A stretch of DNA of 64,000 nucleotides from assembly GCA_022818135.1 (NCBI GenBank), contig JAFMSR010000002.1:25216268-25280267 (forward strand), given 5' to 3'. The notes below the pieces were generated by a model. That model saw only the letters and a program-made list of their open reading frames with translations, had not been told where the DNA came from and did no database searches. This DNA is from Saxidomus purpurata (lineage: Eukaryota > Mollusca > Bivalvia > Venerida > Veneridae). Below, piece after piece: positions 26,826-38,499 of this stretch (position 1 is its first letter; each line of letters starts with the position of its first letter). A program made the translations under genes and the position numbers.

Positions 26826-26953
26826 GTCAGCAGACAACACTGTCTGAAGTCTATGACGACCCGGACTTCGGTGAAGTGGCACGAATCTGGAGTGATGGAT
26901 GTATGGCACTTACTCATTTTGACGTCTTCAAGATGCTGAGAAATGCTTCTAAG
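26826..26953 (+). CDS. Orphan exon-like ORF, family not recognised
   Basis: A 128-base open segment has an acceptor-like TTCATTTAG before it (AG at 26824-26825) and AAG|GTATGG after it (GT at 26954). It encodes 42 residues including TTLSEVYDDPDFGEVARIW and MALTHFDVFKMLRN. The sequence has balanced composition, unlike the surrounding chance frames, and reads as a genuine internal exon entering and leaving in defined phases. No neighbouring exon of the same gene was found and the next gene (RPP21) starts at 28431. It may be a stranded exon of a duplicated gene, part of a gene with a very long intron, or a chance ORF. Confidence 0.35.
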
Positions 26954-27040
26954 GTATGGGATTTTAACAGATTTCCATACCTTTTTATTTGTGTAAATGG
27001 TGTCCTATAAAACTATAAAAGAGCCGCGCGGAATGAAAGG

Positions 27041-27408
27041 GCAGCCCGGTTAGCTCAACTGGTAGAGCACGAGACTTGTAGTCTAGGGGAAGTGGGTTCT
27101 ATTCTCGGGGCTGACCAACTAAAATTACTAACAGTCTTTCGGATTCCGTTAGAAAAACCGAGATCCCATGTATGGGTGCTATACACCTGGCATGTATAAG
27201 AACCAGGGGTGTCTCTGGAATTGGGACGCGACGGGTCGTACCGACTATACCTCGAACGGGGTTGGTGGACCTAATAAGCACAATTACAAACAAAGGAATT
27301 GGGACGCTTTCAGTATCTTACATTATCCTCCGAAACCTAAAATAACTAACCTCTTCCGGGGGCGTTGGTCATATAGAATACCGGTACAAACGATAAAGCC
27401 CTAATATA
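27041..27408 (+). mobile_element. tRNA-Thr-headed SINE (family A)
   Basis: The head GCAGCCCGGTTAGCTCAAC...GGGGCTGACC folds like a tRNA. In better copies the anticodon loop CTTGTAA reads UGU (Thr). It is followed by a body with ACTAACAGTCTTTCGG, the core GGTGCTATACACCTGGCATG, AAGAACCAGGGGTGTCTCTG and a tail with GGGGGCGTTGGTCATATAG and ACGATAAAGCCCTAATATAC. This copy carries an internal insertion or rearrangement after GGGACGCGACGGG (about 27231-27300). It is a SINE, not a functional tRNA gene. Confidence 0.85.
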
Positions 27409-27419
27409 CGATACGAAAG

Positions 27420-28430
27420 GGCAGGTTACAGCACCCTGCTTAAACAGTCCAGACAATTTCATATAAGACAGAATCCATGACGACGTTGGTCCCGTTTTGT
27501 TCGTATGTATCTACATGTAAGGCAATACAATGTAGTAAGTCTGATCGGTGCTGACAGTGTATTAGCACATTGGGTATTTTTGGTAAGGAAGTGGCTAAGT
27601 TGTCGGATCCGGCTTCCTAGACTTTTGTTCTCGGTAACCGGATCTATATTTTTATCATTATTATGATTTAATCATAAACTGATTTCTCTTGCATTTTCAA
27701 CAACATTATCGTATGATTTTTATTTTATTTAAAATTAGAAGTGGAAAAATCCAGCAGGAAATGGTTATATTGTTGGGTAGGCTATGCATTTTGTTTTCTG
27801 TGGTTGATTAATGCCCATCAGTTGTGAAACCCAGGAAATTCATTAATAATATACGTTTCTGGCACTTAAAAGGTCCGGTTGGAACATGTATGGTAACTTA
27901 CTCTGGTTTAAATTATCAATCAAATAGGTTAAAATGTCTAAGCTACATGTAGGTCTATACACAAAGAGATTATTACAGCAGAAGAGTCTAAATGTACATT
28001 TAATGCCTAGCTTGACCTGAGAATGAGGCCGGAGACATTGTTGATAATGGCACTGGGCCTCTGAGAATGATACATTTGAATCCAGTGGTTCGCCTGTCTC
28101 TGTTACAACAATCATTTTGATTCACACTTAAAGCAGCAAATCCGTAGTGATGAAAGCTTAAACTAAATTTAGGTAATATTACTCTGTTTATATATATTCT
28201 GAATATGTTATAATGTAAGATTCTAAAGCATATTCAGCCAGGGAAATATAGAAGTGATGAAATTGTCCAGAAAGAAGATGATAGCGATATATAATATTTT
28301 ACTGCAGTACAGTATTTGCCCATTCTCGTGTCCAGAGCATTCGTTACATAATTTTGTCTGAAGGTTCGACCCTCTGGGTATTTGCCTTGATCTTCCGGTC
28401 TAAACTACAGTGCTAATTCGCAGCCAAATA
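27420..28430. other. 5' flank of RPP21
   Basis: AT-rich and without recognised genes. It includes the presumed RPP21 promoter and 5' UTR; no TATA box or initiator can be assigned with confidence. Confidence 0.45.
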
Positions 28431-31400
28431 ATGGTTAAAGTAAAAGGTCTTGCCTTCGAAGATGTTCACAAAAGAGTGAATTATTTGTATCAGGTTATTA
28501 ATTATTTGTTTTTCGTTTGATAGATACAAAATGCTAACGAATGTCTAAAATAAGAATCAAATGACATGGGTAATATTCGGATACATACCTAATTTTGGAT
28601 AAAGAAAGATAAGGAAGCCTTTACCACGGAACTATACACTAATGTGTATACTTCCGTGCATTAACTTCACATCACACAGCGATCTGCAATTTTATTTTGT
28701 GACAAACACAATGGGAAAAGCAAACTTTTAGAGCGGATCGCAGAAAGATCACTTGTCTTACCCTCCTATACAAGATCTAAAATGACCTACTGTAGTTGCC
28801 ATGAACAAAACCAATCATCTGTTACCACAGCCTCGTCCCTCTCAATATACATGAACACACTCTTTCATGATTCCACAATGTTCTACAAGCCACCACACCA
28901 TCAGCAGTCATTTTTTCTTCGAACAATCGATGAGTGGCTCAGTTGCTGCCAGCCACCCTATTTATCTAAACTAGTTGTGTATATATTTTTTATAAGGAAA
29001 TACTTTTAAAAATCTTTTTGTCTAAAGGGGTGCTAAATAAACCATGAGGCACAGAGCTTAGATAGTTGTTTAGCATTGCTTTGTGGTCTCCTGTCAAGAT
29101 GGTTCAAATAGTGTCCCTGGGGTCAAGATTGGGCTCACCCTGGGAATAATAATTTCTCATGAAGACATTTATACAAAATCTTTTGTTAATCTTCTTCTCC
29201 ATAATTGCAAAGTCTAGAGCTCAGATTATTTAGTATTTTACTTGTTTCATTGTCAAGTGGTACTCTCCCTGTTTTTGACTTTGTATGGTACCCAGGTGAG
29301 TGCTATAGGTCCATTATAACCCTCTTGTTGTGTTTTACAGGTGGCTAATCAGAGTCTTGTGAGAAATCCAGAGGATCCTGGTTTATGTCGTTTTTATGTT
29401 AATACACTAATGGTTATTGCCAGGAGACAAGGTATTCAACTGTGAGTGATTCAGTGAAATTAAAAACAACGTCTTACCTATTCTTTACTTGCCAAACATT
29501 GTTTTAATAAAATAGTAAATATGATCTCTAAATAAACCTTAGTACTATTTGTTTAATACACCTATGTTAGATACAAACAAACATACTGTGTCGGTAAATT
29601 GCTCCTACCCTCAACATGTATGCATTGTTCAAAAGTTAAAGTTAAGCTAGTTAAGACTTCAAGACATTGCTATTAAGTTCATATTCTTATTTTCAATTAA
29701 CTGAATAATATGCAAATATGTATGATTATTGTACACATTTTAACTATATAAATAATCCATTTCATTTGTCTTCAGGCATCCTGATATTAAGAGAAGATTG
29801 TGTAAAAGGTGTTGTATTCTGCTAATACCAGGACTTACAGCTGTTTATAGAGTAAAAAGTAAGTACAAAAAAGAAAAGCTTTTGGTTCCTTTTTTAAAAA
29901 AGATTATACAGTACTACATCTACTGATGTTGAAATGTCAAGGTAAACAATAAAGGTAATATGTGTACAGTGAAAGAAATGCTTCTTACATGCAGTAACCA
30001 GAAAGGGTAAAGAACTGAGGATCATTTCTTGTAGACCAAATACAGCAGTCTGTTCAGACATTTCATAATTGCATAGGGATACTTTTCTGAATAATACTGC
30101 TTAATAATGTACAGGGAAAACACTGAAGTCTTTAGGGTTACTATGTACTCCTGGCTTATTTACTACTTTCCCCACTTTGCCATAATTTGTGAAATATAGC
30201 CTAAATGCATATCTCTAAGTGTTATTTTGAAATCATGTGTTGACTACAATCAGTCTGTCATCTCTAAAGGGTGTGAAGGCCTGTCAGATACACAGGCATC
30301 AACTGGATGGTTATTCCTCTGTTACTAACAGATGTCTCCAGTTGTGATATAGTGATACATTTGGCATCATCATTTCTGTTTTTGGCAACAAAAATACCAG
30401 TAGGGCTTATAGGACAAATTAATAATAGGTACGTCTTTCTCCTAAAGTAATATGATAATCATTTTACTTTACTATATTCATCAATTCATGATGTATACAT
30501 TGTTGCCATAGGATATCTTATACCATTTTATCTTTCCTCAAGAAAAGCGACAGAAACAGACTTTAGTGACATGCCTGGGATGTGGAACATTGAGGAGGTT
30601 TGTCTACAATGATAAGATGGTACCATGGGTAGACAGACCTGACGCATGGATAGATACTGTAGTGAATGGTCAGTCTATAACGGTGCAGCAGCATGGTAAA
30701 GCTAAAGGTTCAAACAAGGTACGCATCTGCATCTAGCATTGTTTATCTTACCTGGTTCAAAGATTTGTATGTGCTGGTACATGTTTTGTGATATTTGTGG
30801 ATTTTTACATCTTCCACCAACTTTATTTTATGGGTTTCAAGGTGAACATTTATAAGCTAGTGTTGTCGGTATGATAATGGAAATCACATACTGTAAATCC
30901 ATCCATTTTAAAGAGGCACTAATATTTTGTTGATTTTAATGGTGGGTCTTTCCACAAATTTAGGATTCTAATGTAATACCATGAACATTTACAAGTTACT
31001 GGGAAATCACTTTATGCCAACAAATTTCATGCATTTCTAATAGTGTTACACATGTTACAGACCTATGTAAGTGGAACTTCACTGAGCTAGCTGAAATAGT
31101 AATCATCTAAATTTCTTGTTGTATTTAAATACATCTGGCCCCATGCTTATAAAACTTTCTTGAACTCAATTTCATACACAGACAGCAAAATCATGCTCAA
31201 GTAATACAAAGTAAAGTCAAGTCACATTTTTTTTACAAATTGGGGTCTACTATTAAAGATACACATACTTAAGAACAGAACTATTGATTACTGTCATGGA
31301 ACCTGATTTTGAAAAAATATAAATTGAGTTTAACTTCAGATTACTTGAGCATGAGATTGTGCTCTAGGAACTTTTAGAAGCACGGGACCTGGATTTGGCA

Positions 31401-31661
31401 ACCAACTGCTTTAAGTTGTCTTTTTTATTACATGTACTAAAGTGTCCTTGGATGACTACATGTCACAAGTTTGACTGTATTACATTGCAGGGTGGAAGCA
31501 ACAAAAACTCAAAGAAACAGACAAACCAGACAAAAGGTTCTGCAAAGGAACAGCCGAAAGTGATAGCAGATATTAAATCAAATTTAAATGAACCTTTCAG
31601 TATAGACGATCCTAGTCAATTTTCAGAATGTAAAACAGAGAATCCAAGGGAAGTAACTTAG
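28431..31661 (+). CDS. RPP21: Ribonuclease P/MRP protein subunit p21 (Rpr2 family)
   Basis: Five coding exons rebuild an uninterrupted 197-aa protein: 28431-28493, 29341-29441, 29776-29858, 30543-30718 and 31491-31661 (stop TAG). All phases agree. The N-terminus has HKRVNYLYQVANQSLVRNP, matching the Rpp21 helical region. The zinc ribbon has C64-x2-C67 (LCKRCC) and C93-x2-C96 (TCLGCG), with LLIPGLTAVYRVK between them, the Rpr2 signature. The Lys/Asn/Gln-rich tail (about 125-197) is variable in the family. Rpp21 is a nuclear/nucleolar subunit of RNase P, which removes tRNA 5' leaders, and of RNase MRP; it works with Rpp29. Human Rpp21 is about 154 aa, so this one has a longer tail. The intron 1 donor is weak (CAG|GTTATT); the others are near consensus. 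Confidence 0.93.
29035..29329 (-). mobile_element. Helitron-like (GCTCACCTG-type) element remnant in RPP21 intron 1
   Basis: The minus strand begins AACAAGAGGGTTATAATGGA followed by CACTCACCTGGGTACCAT. This is the same terminus as the element starting near 33496 (CAAGAGGGACATGATGGTCC...GCTCACCTGAGTACC). Inside are ATCTTGACCCCAGGGACAC-type segments. It is degenerate and non-coding. Its terminus ends 11 bases before the RPP21 exon 2 acceptor. Confidence 0.6.
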
Positions 31662-33490
31662 TTAAACATGTTGATAGATCTTCTTGACAGTGACTAAAGT
31701 TGTAAGGGTGCAACAGATCTGTAAAGCAAGGGTTAGTTACCAGGGCAACATTTTACTGATTCAAGCATGCTTATCTCCCTTATATTTAATGGGTGTTAAG
31801 CTGCCAACTGGGAAAAGAGACGTGTTTCTGTACTGTTTCATGTGGATGAAGTGTTGTAAGATTTATCAGTGGAAAGGATTGGACTTTTAGTCAGTTGAAT
31901 GGAAAAAAGTTCCTTCTGAAATAACTGCTTACCCAACATTTTGAAATCACAAGCCAGCATTGACATTGTGTCCTTGATTATAAGCATCATATAACTAGTA
32001 TTTGCTGGTTTTCTGATACGATTTGTATACGTATGATAACTATAAAATGAGTGCCTAATATTTTAAACATGTCATGCCGAGGCAAGGATTTTGTGTGAAA
32101 AGTGGCCATATGAAAGGGCCTTAATCAAATGAAAAATCATTGAACAAGAACAAGCTGGTACTATGTGCATCCTCTTATGCTAGTGAAGCCTCCAACATGA
32201 AGATTTTTTGATTTCTGAGAAATAGTGCAAACACAAAGGAATATGAGAAAATAATCAAAGGCAGTAACTCAACAAAAAATATGTACATCTCTTGATAGCA
32301 GACAAGTCTATGAAGTTTCATTGAATTCAAGTTGGTCATTGCTGAGAATAAGCCAAGATAAGAATCCACAAAAGTGCTATGTACCAGTACTATATGTACA
32401 TATAATGAAGTGCCATAATTCAGTGTGAAAAGATGACAAACTGGAATATGCACAATTCCTCTTGTCAGGAAAGATCTAGATGAAGTCTACAATTTTTTGG
32501 TATTCCAGCCTGTTGTTGCTGAACAATAGAGTGTCATAGGCATATATGAAAAAGTTATTATCAAAGAGCAACCACTCTGTGAAAAATTATTGATCTAGAA
32601 TGTACTGATAATATGCACATCTCTTGAAAGTAAAGCAGTCTAGGCAGTTTCACTCAATTCAAGTGTGTGGTTCCTGAGAAATATTTGCAACTTACAGTAA
32701 GGGTTCTCGTGGCTCACTCCAGATAGAATTGATCTCAAAGAGAAAAATAGGCTCAAATAGCATGTACAAAATTGTGCCATGGTCATAATCCCTAAAGCTT
32801 GGGGGGATACATTGTAATAAAATGTTGAAATGATTGCAACATGCAGGCCCTAATGATGCACAACTCTTCTGACATTTAAATAGAAATTATTCCTGTCCAC
32901 ATCACTGCTCTTACATGCCAAAATGAATGTGTACATGTAATTCCTTTTTGATTACTTTTTCATCATTTCAGTCCTGATCCAAGAACCAATACTCTTTTAT
33001 AATATAATAATGTCCATTTACTTTAATTCTTTATTAATAAAGGTGTGAAAAATTTCAAAAGAATGTTACTGTTCATTGGTAGTTTGAATTATTGTGGAAT
33101 GTGGATGTGTATCATTTGCTTTGTTACTTAAATTTTTACAAACACGAGAACTAGTATCAGTTAGAACTAATCAAGTGTAAATGATGATAACAATATGGTA
33201 CAGTTCTCAACCTCTTTTTAAGCTTTGATTTCTTTTGATACTTGGTTGAAACTGCAGTTTCACAAGTGGTTACTTACAAGTTACAACTATTACATGACGG
33301 TATCAGATTAAATATTAAAACCACATTTTTGTCCTGTTTACGGCTCTTTCCAAAAATGAAGTGTATTGTTTTGCTAATATCTATCCAACTGGTTCAAGAT
33401 GAGAACCTTATAACCTTTAGACCTGCATTCTCAAACTTCATATTATGGTTGCTCTCTCCATAATGTGATGATCCCTAACAATTTAGAGGT
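31662..33490 (+). other. RPP21 3' region with degenerate tandem segments
   Basis: This is presumed 3' UTR and downstream flank. A canonical AATAAA occurs at about 33036 (TTAATAAAGG) as a possible polyadenylation signal. Two related segments, TATGTACATCTCTTGATAGC...CTGAGAA (about 32279-32346) and TATGCACATCTCTTGAAAGT...CTGAGAA (about 32612-32681), look like core units of bivalve Helitron-type repeats. No further gene is recognised. Confidence 0.45.
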
Positions 33491-33495
33491 AACTT

Positions 33496-33932
33496 AAACA
33501 AGAGGGACATGATGGTCCTATATCGCTCACCTGAGTACCAGTGCACTAACCTAAGGAAGCCACATGTTGCTAAAGGGAGTCCCTGGTTGCTAGGGAACCA
33601 AGTTGTTGCAAGGAGTCAGTTGCTAAGGAAGTCACTGGATGTTAGGGGAAGTCACTGGTTGCTAAGAAATTGGAATTCAGTAGTTCCTTGGTGCAACAAT
33701 GGTCGTTATAGATAGGAACTCATTGTACATATGATCCTTGATGAAATGGAATTCTTTGAAAAATTTTGGTAGAGCTTAGTGCAAGGAACATGCCTGCCAA
33801 GTTTCATCAACATTATCCCAGTGGTTTCAGAAAAGATGTTGTTTGAAGCAAAATGTTGACAGACGACAGATGTACGACAGACAATCGTCCATCTTAAAAG
33901 CTCACCCTGGTACAAAGTGCCGGGTGAGCATA
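33496..33932 (+). mobile_element. Helitron-like non-autonomous element
   Basis: It starts CAAGAGGGACATGATGGTCC then GCTCACCTGAGTACC. It ends with a GACAGACGACAG run followed by GCTCACCCTGGTAC and GTGCCGGGTGAGC, which form a strong terminal hairpin typical of Helitron 3' ends. GGAGTCxCTGGTTGCTAxG units repeat inside (about 33577-33665). Non-coding. Related termini occur at about 29.3 and 57.5 kb. Confidence 0.65.
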
Positions 33933-34269
33933 AAACAATGTCACAGAGACCTATAATGAACAATGTGTTCAAGACAATTACTTCAAAACCATTTTTGTAC
34001 CTTTTTATACACCCAAATGTTGGTGAGCAATTTCTGTCCAGAGTCACATCTACCAATTGGTTATTCAATTTCAAACAAACATTTTGGAAATGTTTATTAC
34101 TATATAGAGTCGACACCCTTGAGTTCAGTTGAATTCCTTATGAAAAATAGGAGTTATTTGCAAAATGTCCCTTTTTTAAGCAGGTTTTTTGAAAAAATCT
34201 TACTTATTAGAATGGCGATGTCATATGTCGGGTGGGTGGATGTTTGGGCGTTTCCATTCGATAACTTAA

Positions 34270-35060
34270 GTTAGAAGTGACCAGTTGCAATGAAACTTGG
34301 TATGTAGGTAGCTTGCGTGGAGACGCCGCTTGGGATTGCATTTGGGGTCACTAGGGTCAAGGTTAAGGTCACTGTTACTAAAAATAGAAATATGGTTTCC
34401 GCTCAATAACTCAAGTTAGGAGTGACGAATTACAATGAATCTTGGTCTGTAGGTAGCTTGTGTGGAGAGGAAGCTTGGGATTGCATTTGGGGTCACTAGG
34501 GTCAAGGTCACTGTTACTAAAAATAGAAAAATGGTTTCTGCTCAATAACTTAGTGACAAATTGTAATGAAACTTGGTGTGTAGGTGGCTTGGGTGGAGAG
34601 GAAGCTTTGGGTCACTAGGGTCAAGGTCACTGTTACTAAAAATAGATTTTTATTTATTTTTAGATTTTAGATTGTTTCAAGCAAAAAAAATGGTCACTAG
34701 GGTCAAGGTCAAGGTCACTGTTACTATAAATAGATTTTTATTTAATTTTAGTTTTTAGATTGTTTTAAGCAAAAAAAAATAATTTTCGGAGTCAAGGTCA
34801 CTAGGGTCAAGATCACTGTTAAATAGATTTTTATTTAATTTTAGTTGTTAGATTGTTTTAAGCAAAAAAAAAAAAATTTCGGGGTCAAGGTCAGTGTTAC
34901 TAAAAATAGATTTTTATCTATTTTTAGATTGTTTTAAATAGAATTTTTTTTAATTTTTTGGGACAATGTCACTAGAGTCAGGGTCACTGTTACTAAAAAT
35001 AGATTTTTTAATTTATTTTTGGTTTTTAGATTGTTTTAAGCAAAAAAATTGTGCCAAACT
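34270..35060 (+). repeat. Degenerate tandem array with GGTCAAGGTCACTGTTACTA units
   Basis: The motif GTCACTGTTACTAAAAATAG recurs near 34367, 34508, 34627, 34716, 34889 and 34985. The left part has long units with AACTTGGTATGTAGGTAGCTTG (about 120-140 bp). The right part has shorter units with AGATTTTTATTTA and GATTGTTTTAAGCAAAAAAA (about 75-100 bp). This is the core-repeat type seen in bivalve Helitron/pearl elements. Non-coding. Confidence 0.75.
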
Positions 35061-35217
35061 GTCACAAAATACGCCCTTCAAGGAGGCATAACTCAGTATC
35101 TGGCAGTTCATTTGTTTTGTAAAACCTGCTAGAACTATAGAGCAGACAAGGCTTATTCACCTGTTTGAACTATGAGCTGAGAAGGCTAATTTCATAATTT
35201 TCGATAATTCAAGGGCA

Positions 35218-35812
35218 ACAAGAGCACTGTAATCAAGAGCAAATGCAGAGCAATATCCACACAGTTATATGACGCTTGAACCCTAAGTGTGACCTTGACC
35301 TTGAAGTCAGCCATCCGGAACATGGCTTCTGCACATCATCTCAATGTGGTAAACAATTGTGTCAGGTTTCTTCGAAATCCTTCACGGGGTTCAAGAGTTA
35401 CAGAGCGGAAGGGAAAAAAAGTCATATGACCTTTGAACCCCCAAGTTTGACCTTGACCTTGAAGCGAGCCATCCGGAACATGGCTTCTGCACATCGTCTC
35501 AATGTGGTAAACATTTATGTCAGCTTTCTTCAAAATCATTCACGGGGTTCAAGAGTTACAGAGCGGAAGGGAAAAAAAGTCATATGACCTTTGACCCCCG
35601 AGTATGACCTTGACCTTGAATCCAGCCATCCGGAACATTGCTTCTGCACGTCATCTCAGTCTGGTTAACATTTGTGTCAGGTTTCTTCAAAATCCTTCAA
35701 GGGGTTCAAGAGTTACAGAGCGGAAGGGAAATTGCTAACGGACAGACGGACGGACGGACAGACGAACACCGAGGCGATAACATAATACGTCCCCTACGGG
35801 CGTATAAAAATG
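35218..35812 (+). repeat. Pearl-type element, about 159 bp core x 3
   Basis: Three units begin near 35289, 35447 and 35606 with TGACCTTGACCTTGAA. Each contains CAGCCATCCGGAACATGGC (or a variant), GGTTCAAGAGTTACAGAGCG and, in the first two, AAAGTCATATGACCTTTGA. The array ends in GACAGACGGACGGACGGACA and GTCCCCTACGGGCGTATAAA. Core repeats followed by an ACGG microsatellite define the bivalve pearl layout. Open frames inside are repeat shadows. Confidence 0.8.
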
Positions 35813-35814
35813 TT

Positions 35815-38100
35815 TGTTATTAAATTGTTGCCAAAAAAAATTTGGGGTCAAGGTCACTGTTACTAAAATAGGGGGGAGTCAAGGTGACTTGTTTTTTTTT
35901 TAATTCTACAATTTCTGCAGACGCCGTTTAAACCTGCTTTGGCAGCATTGCCGCGTCCTCTTGTTTTTCTTGGAATGTTACCGCCATATGAGCCTGCTGT
36001 CCCAATACCTTACACATTGTTATAGTGTATGATGCCACAACAAAGAACTATATGCTGAGAATATATTTTATCAATAACAAATGTAAATCATGACATACAG
36101 GGAAATATTGTGTTTTTTGACAGCAAACTAAAATAAATGGGAGGAAATTACCAGTACATCAAACAGCTTTACAACAAAAGATACAGCAAAATCAAAACAA
36201 TATGATTGTAAATTATGTAAACATTCCTGAAAGATCTGGTACATAAATTATTTTTACAAAATCTGTAATACAGAGACATGAATTGTTTTAATGAAAGACC
36301 AGTGGTGACTATCAACTTCAAGATTTCAATTTTACAAATGCCACAATTTCAACTTCATTATCGCAACTACAGGATGACAACTTGACAATAAGCAACCCTT
36401 GTCTGGAGAATGACTCTGGCATTTCAATGGAACTTGGAATATGGTTAAATATGAATTTAAATGAGCACATAGCACAGGAGCTATAATCCCACCCGTTGTC
36501 TCCCTCTTTGGTTTGATAAACATGTGGAGAATAGAATGTGCTAAAATCATTTTTTTAACACTGACTTTATTTGACATGGGTATATACATGTAATATTTTT
36601 GAAAATTATTCTTTGAAAAATGTACATTAAAGTACCCTATTTTGCCATCTGTTACTGCCTAAGTATAAATTTACTTGACAAACATCTGTCTGTTACAATG
36701 ATACTTCTTTATTTTTGTTTTGGTTTTCTATTACATAATCATTTTGAATTACATTTGTTTACCAGAATGTATTTAGCACAAAAGGTGTTGTAGTGACCTT
36801 CATTAAGGTCACCTTACTTCTGCTGTCATAACAAATTTACGCAGTAGGATAATGCATCATACTGGTTCATGTGTTCAACAACAATTGTGAAATGCTGGAA
36901 TCATAAAATCATGAAGCTGAAACTGTAAGTTGAAATCATGAAAGATTGAAGTTTGGTCCACCTATTCAACAACAATCATGTAGTAACTTCCTGTTCACAC
37001 TTCAATTAACACTTGCTCTTTCAACACTAAAACAGTGCCACATAATTTATCAAATTTAGCATACTTGTATGCAGTGCAATATTTATTCTGTTGGCTCATA
37101 ATGAGTAACTTCTTACCCAACTTTTTGCGAAACCAAACAGTCAAATACTGGTGTGTTTTTTCCACCAACAGCAACAGGAAATCCATCTAACTAGATAGAT
37201 AAGTTGGCAACCCTTACATCGATACTGTGATATCATTTTCTTCAACTCTCGCCCACTGGCAGTCATTGCTGAAATTGACTGCCTTTACAACCTCTGTAGA
37301 TCATGAACACCCATGAAACTTGATCATGATCTGCACTGTTTGTATATTATGACACTTTCTCTTTGCTAACCAGAAATACTGAGCACTTTTGTTTGTAAAT
37401 GATAGGCATGTATGACAAGTTTGAAGCTAACATGCTAGTATAAAGTATATACTCCTGCCCAATCAGACTGCCACTTACAAGTGCAAGTATCATAATACAT
37501 ACAGCATACATAATTACATATTTTGCATTTACAAATATCAAAATAATTTTAACATAATCTTTCTCATACACTATCACTTCATGTACTGTCACTTCTTTAT
37601 TCACTCTGAAAACATAATTGCATTCTGAACAACAGAACATTTATTTTACAATTGAACTGAACATGCTGAATCATATTTTAGCTGGCAGCTTTATTTACTT
37701 GAATGTCTTTTTATTAACATTGGAAAACCCATAGAATGACTAGGATCTTTTACTAACAGTATATTAAAAAGCTGCCCACTAAATACATTAATATCTATCA
37801 GTACAGTGCTATAGAAATTTGGAAGTTTCAGGTCACTATTGTTCCAGACAATTTTTCTGATTTCCATAAAACAGTACTGATGAACTACAAAAAAAATTGG
37901 ATAAACGCTAATGTATACATAATGTTGAACTGTCATCACCATGAAATCAGCAGAATTAAAATAATGCAAATTATCACAGAAATTACTTCAGGGAAGCAGT
38001 TCATGTAAATCTTCATACTCAATCACTTCAACGCAACAAATAGCTGTTTACTTGGTAAAATCATACTGGTACTGTACTAATATGGCACTCATTGAATTTT
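35815..38100. other. Intergenic DNA, nothing recognised
   Basis: After a further short GGTCAAGGTCACTGTTACTA remnant (about 35849-35885) the DNA is AT-rich. The frames at 36332, 36995, 37347 and 37691 are hydrophobic-rich chance ORFs without motifs. Confidence 0.4.
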
Positions 38101-38105
38101 CTTTG

Positions 38106-38278
38106 TAATTCCGGCCGACCCTGGGATTTCTTCCTGGGTGTACTTGCCAAGACTCCAGACAGGCGCTAGTTGAAGAGACAGATGCAGATACAAGGGAATC
38201 CGGGTGCCAGACCCTAGCTCTTTTACGATTAGATCCCGAAACACGCGACACTACCTCTGGGCTGAACTTTGCCAATTT
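38106..38278 (-). mobile_element. tRNA-related SINE (family B), 5' truncated
   Basis: The minus strand gives AGAGCTAGGGTCTGGCACCC, GATTCCCTTGTATCTGCATC, TGTCTGGAGTCTTGGCAAGT and a CCCAGGGTCGGCCGG tail, matching the 22.07 kb copy. The head is absent. Confidence 0.7.
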
Positions 38279-38499
38279 CTTTAGATATGTAACATGATGT
38301 CAATTTCGTGATTTTTAATTTGTTTATGAAGAGACTGTGATAATGCTTTTTATTCCCAGACACTAAAAGTTACAATACGGTTACATCCAGAATATTAAGA
38401 AATGTCAGGAAAATACTTATGTACAAATGCACAATGGGAAGAATTTTTCAGTACCCCCCCACTCCCTATAGGAAAGAATTCACTGATCACTAAATTTAC

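Noticed and set aside
27041..27117. tRNA-Thr (UGU) genes at 27.0, 51.8, 57.4 and 63.5 kb
   Set aside because: All tRNA-like heads continue into the same roughly 215-base body, occur on both strands with damage to stems or loops, and are SINE heads rather than tRNA genes.
35276..35587. 103-codon ORF containing two similar halves
   Set aside because: It is a translation of two units of the pearl-type tandem array.
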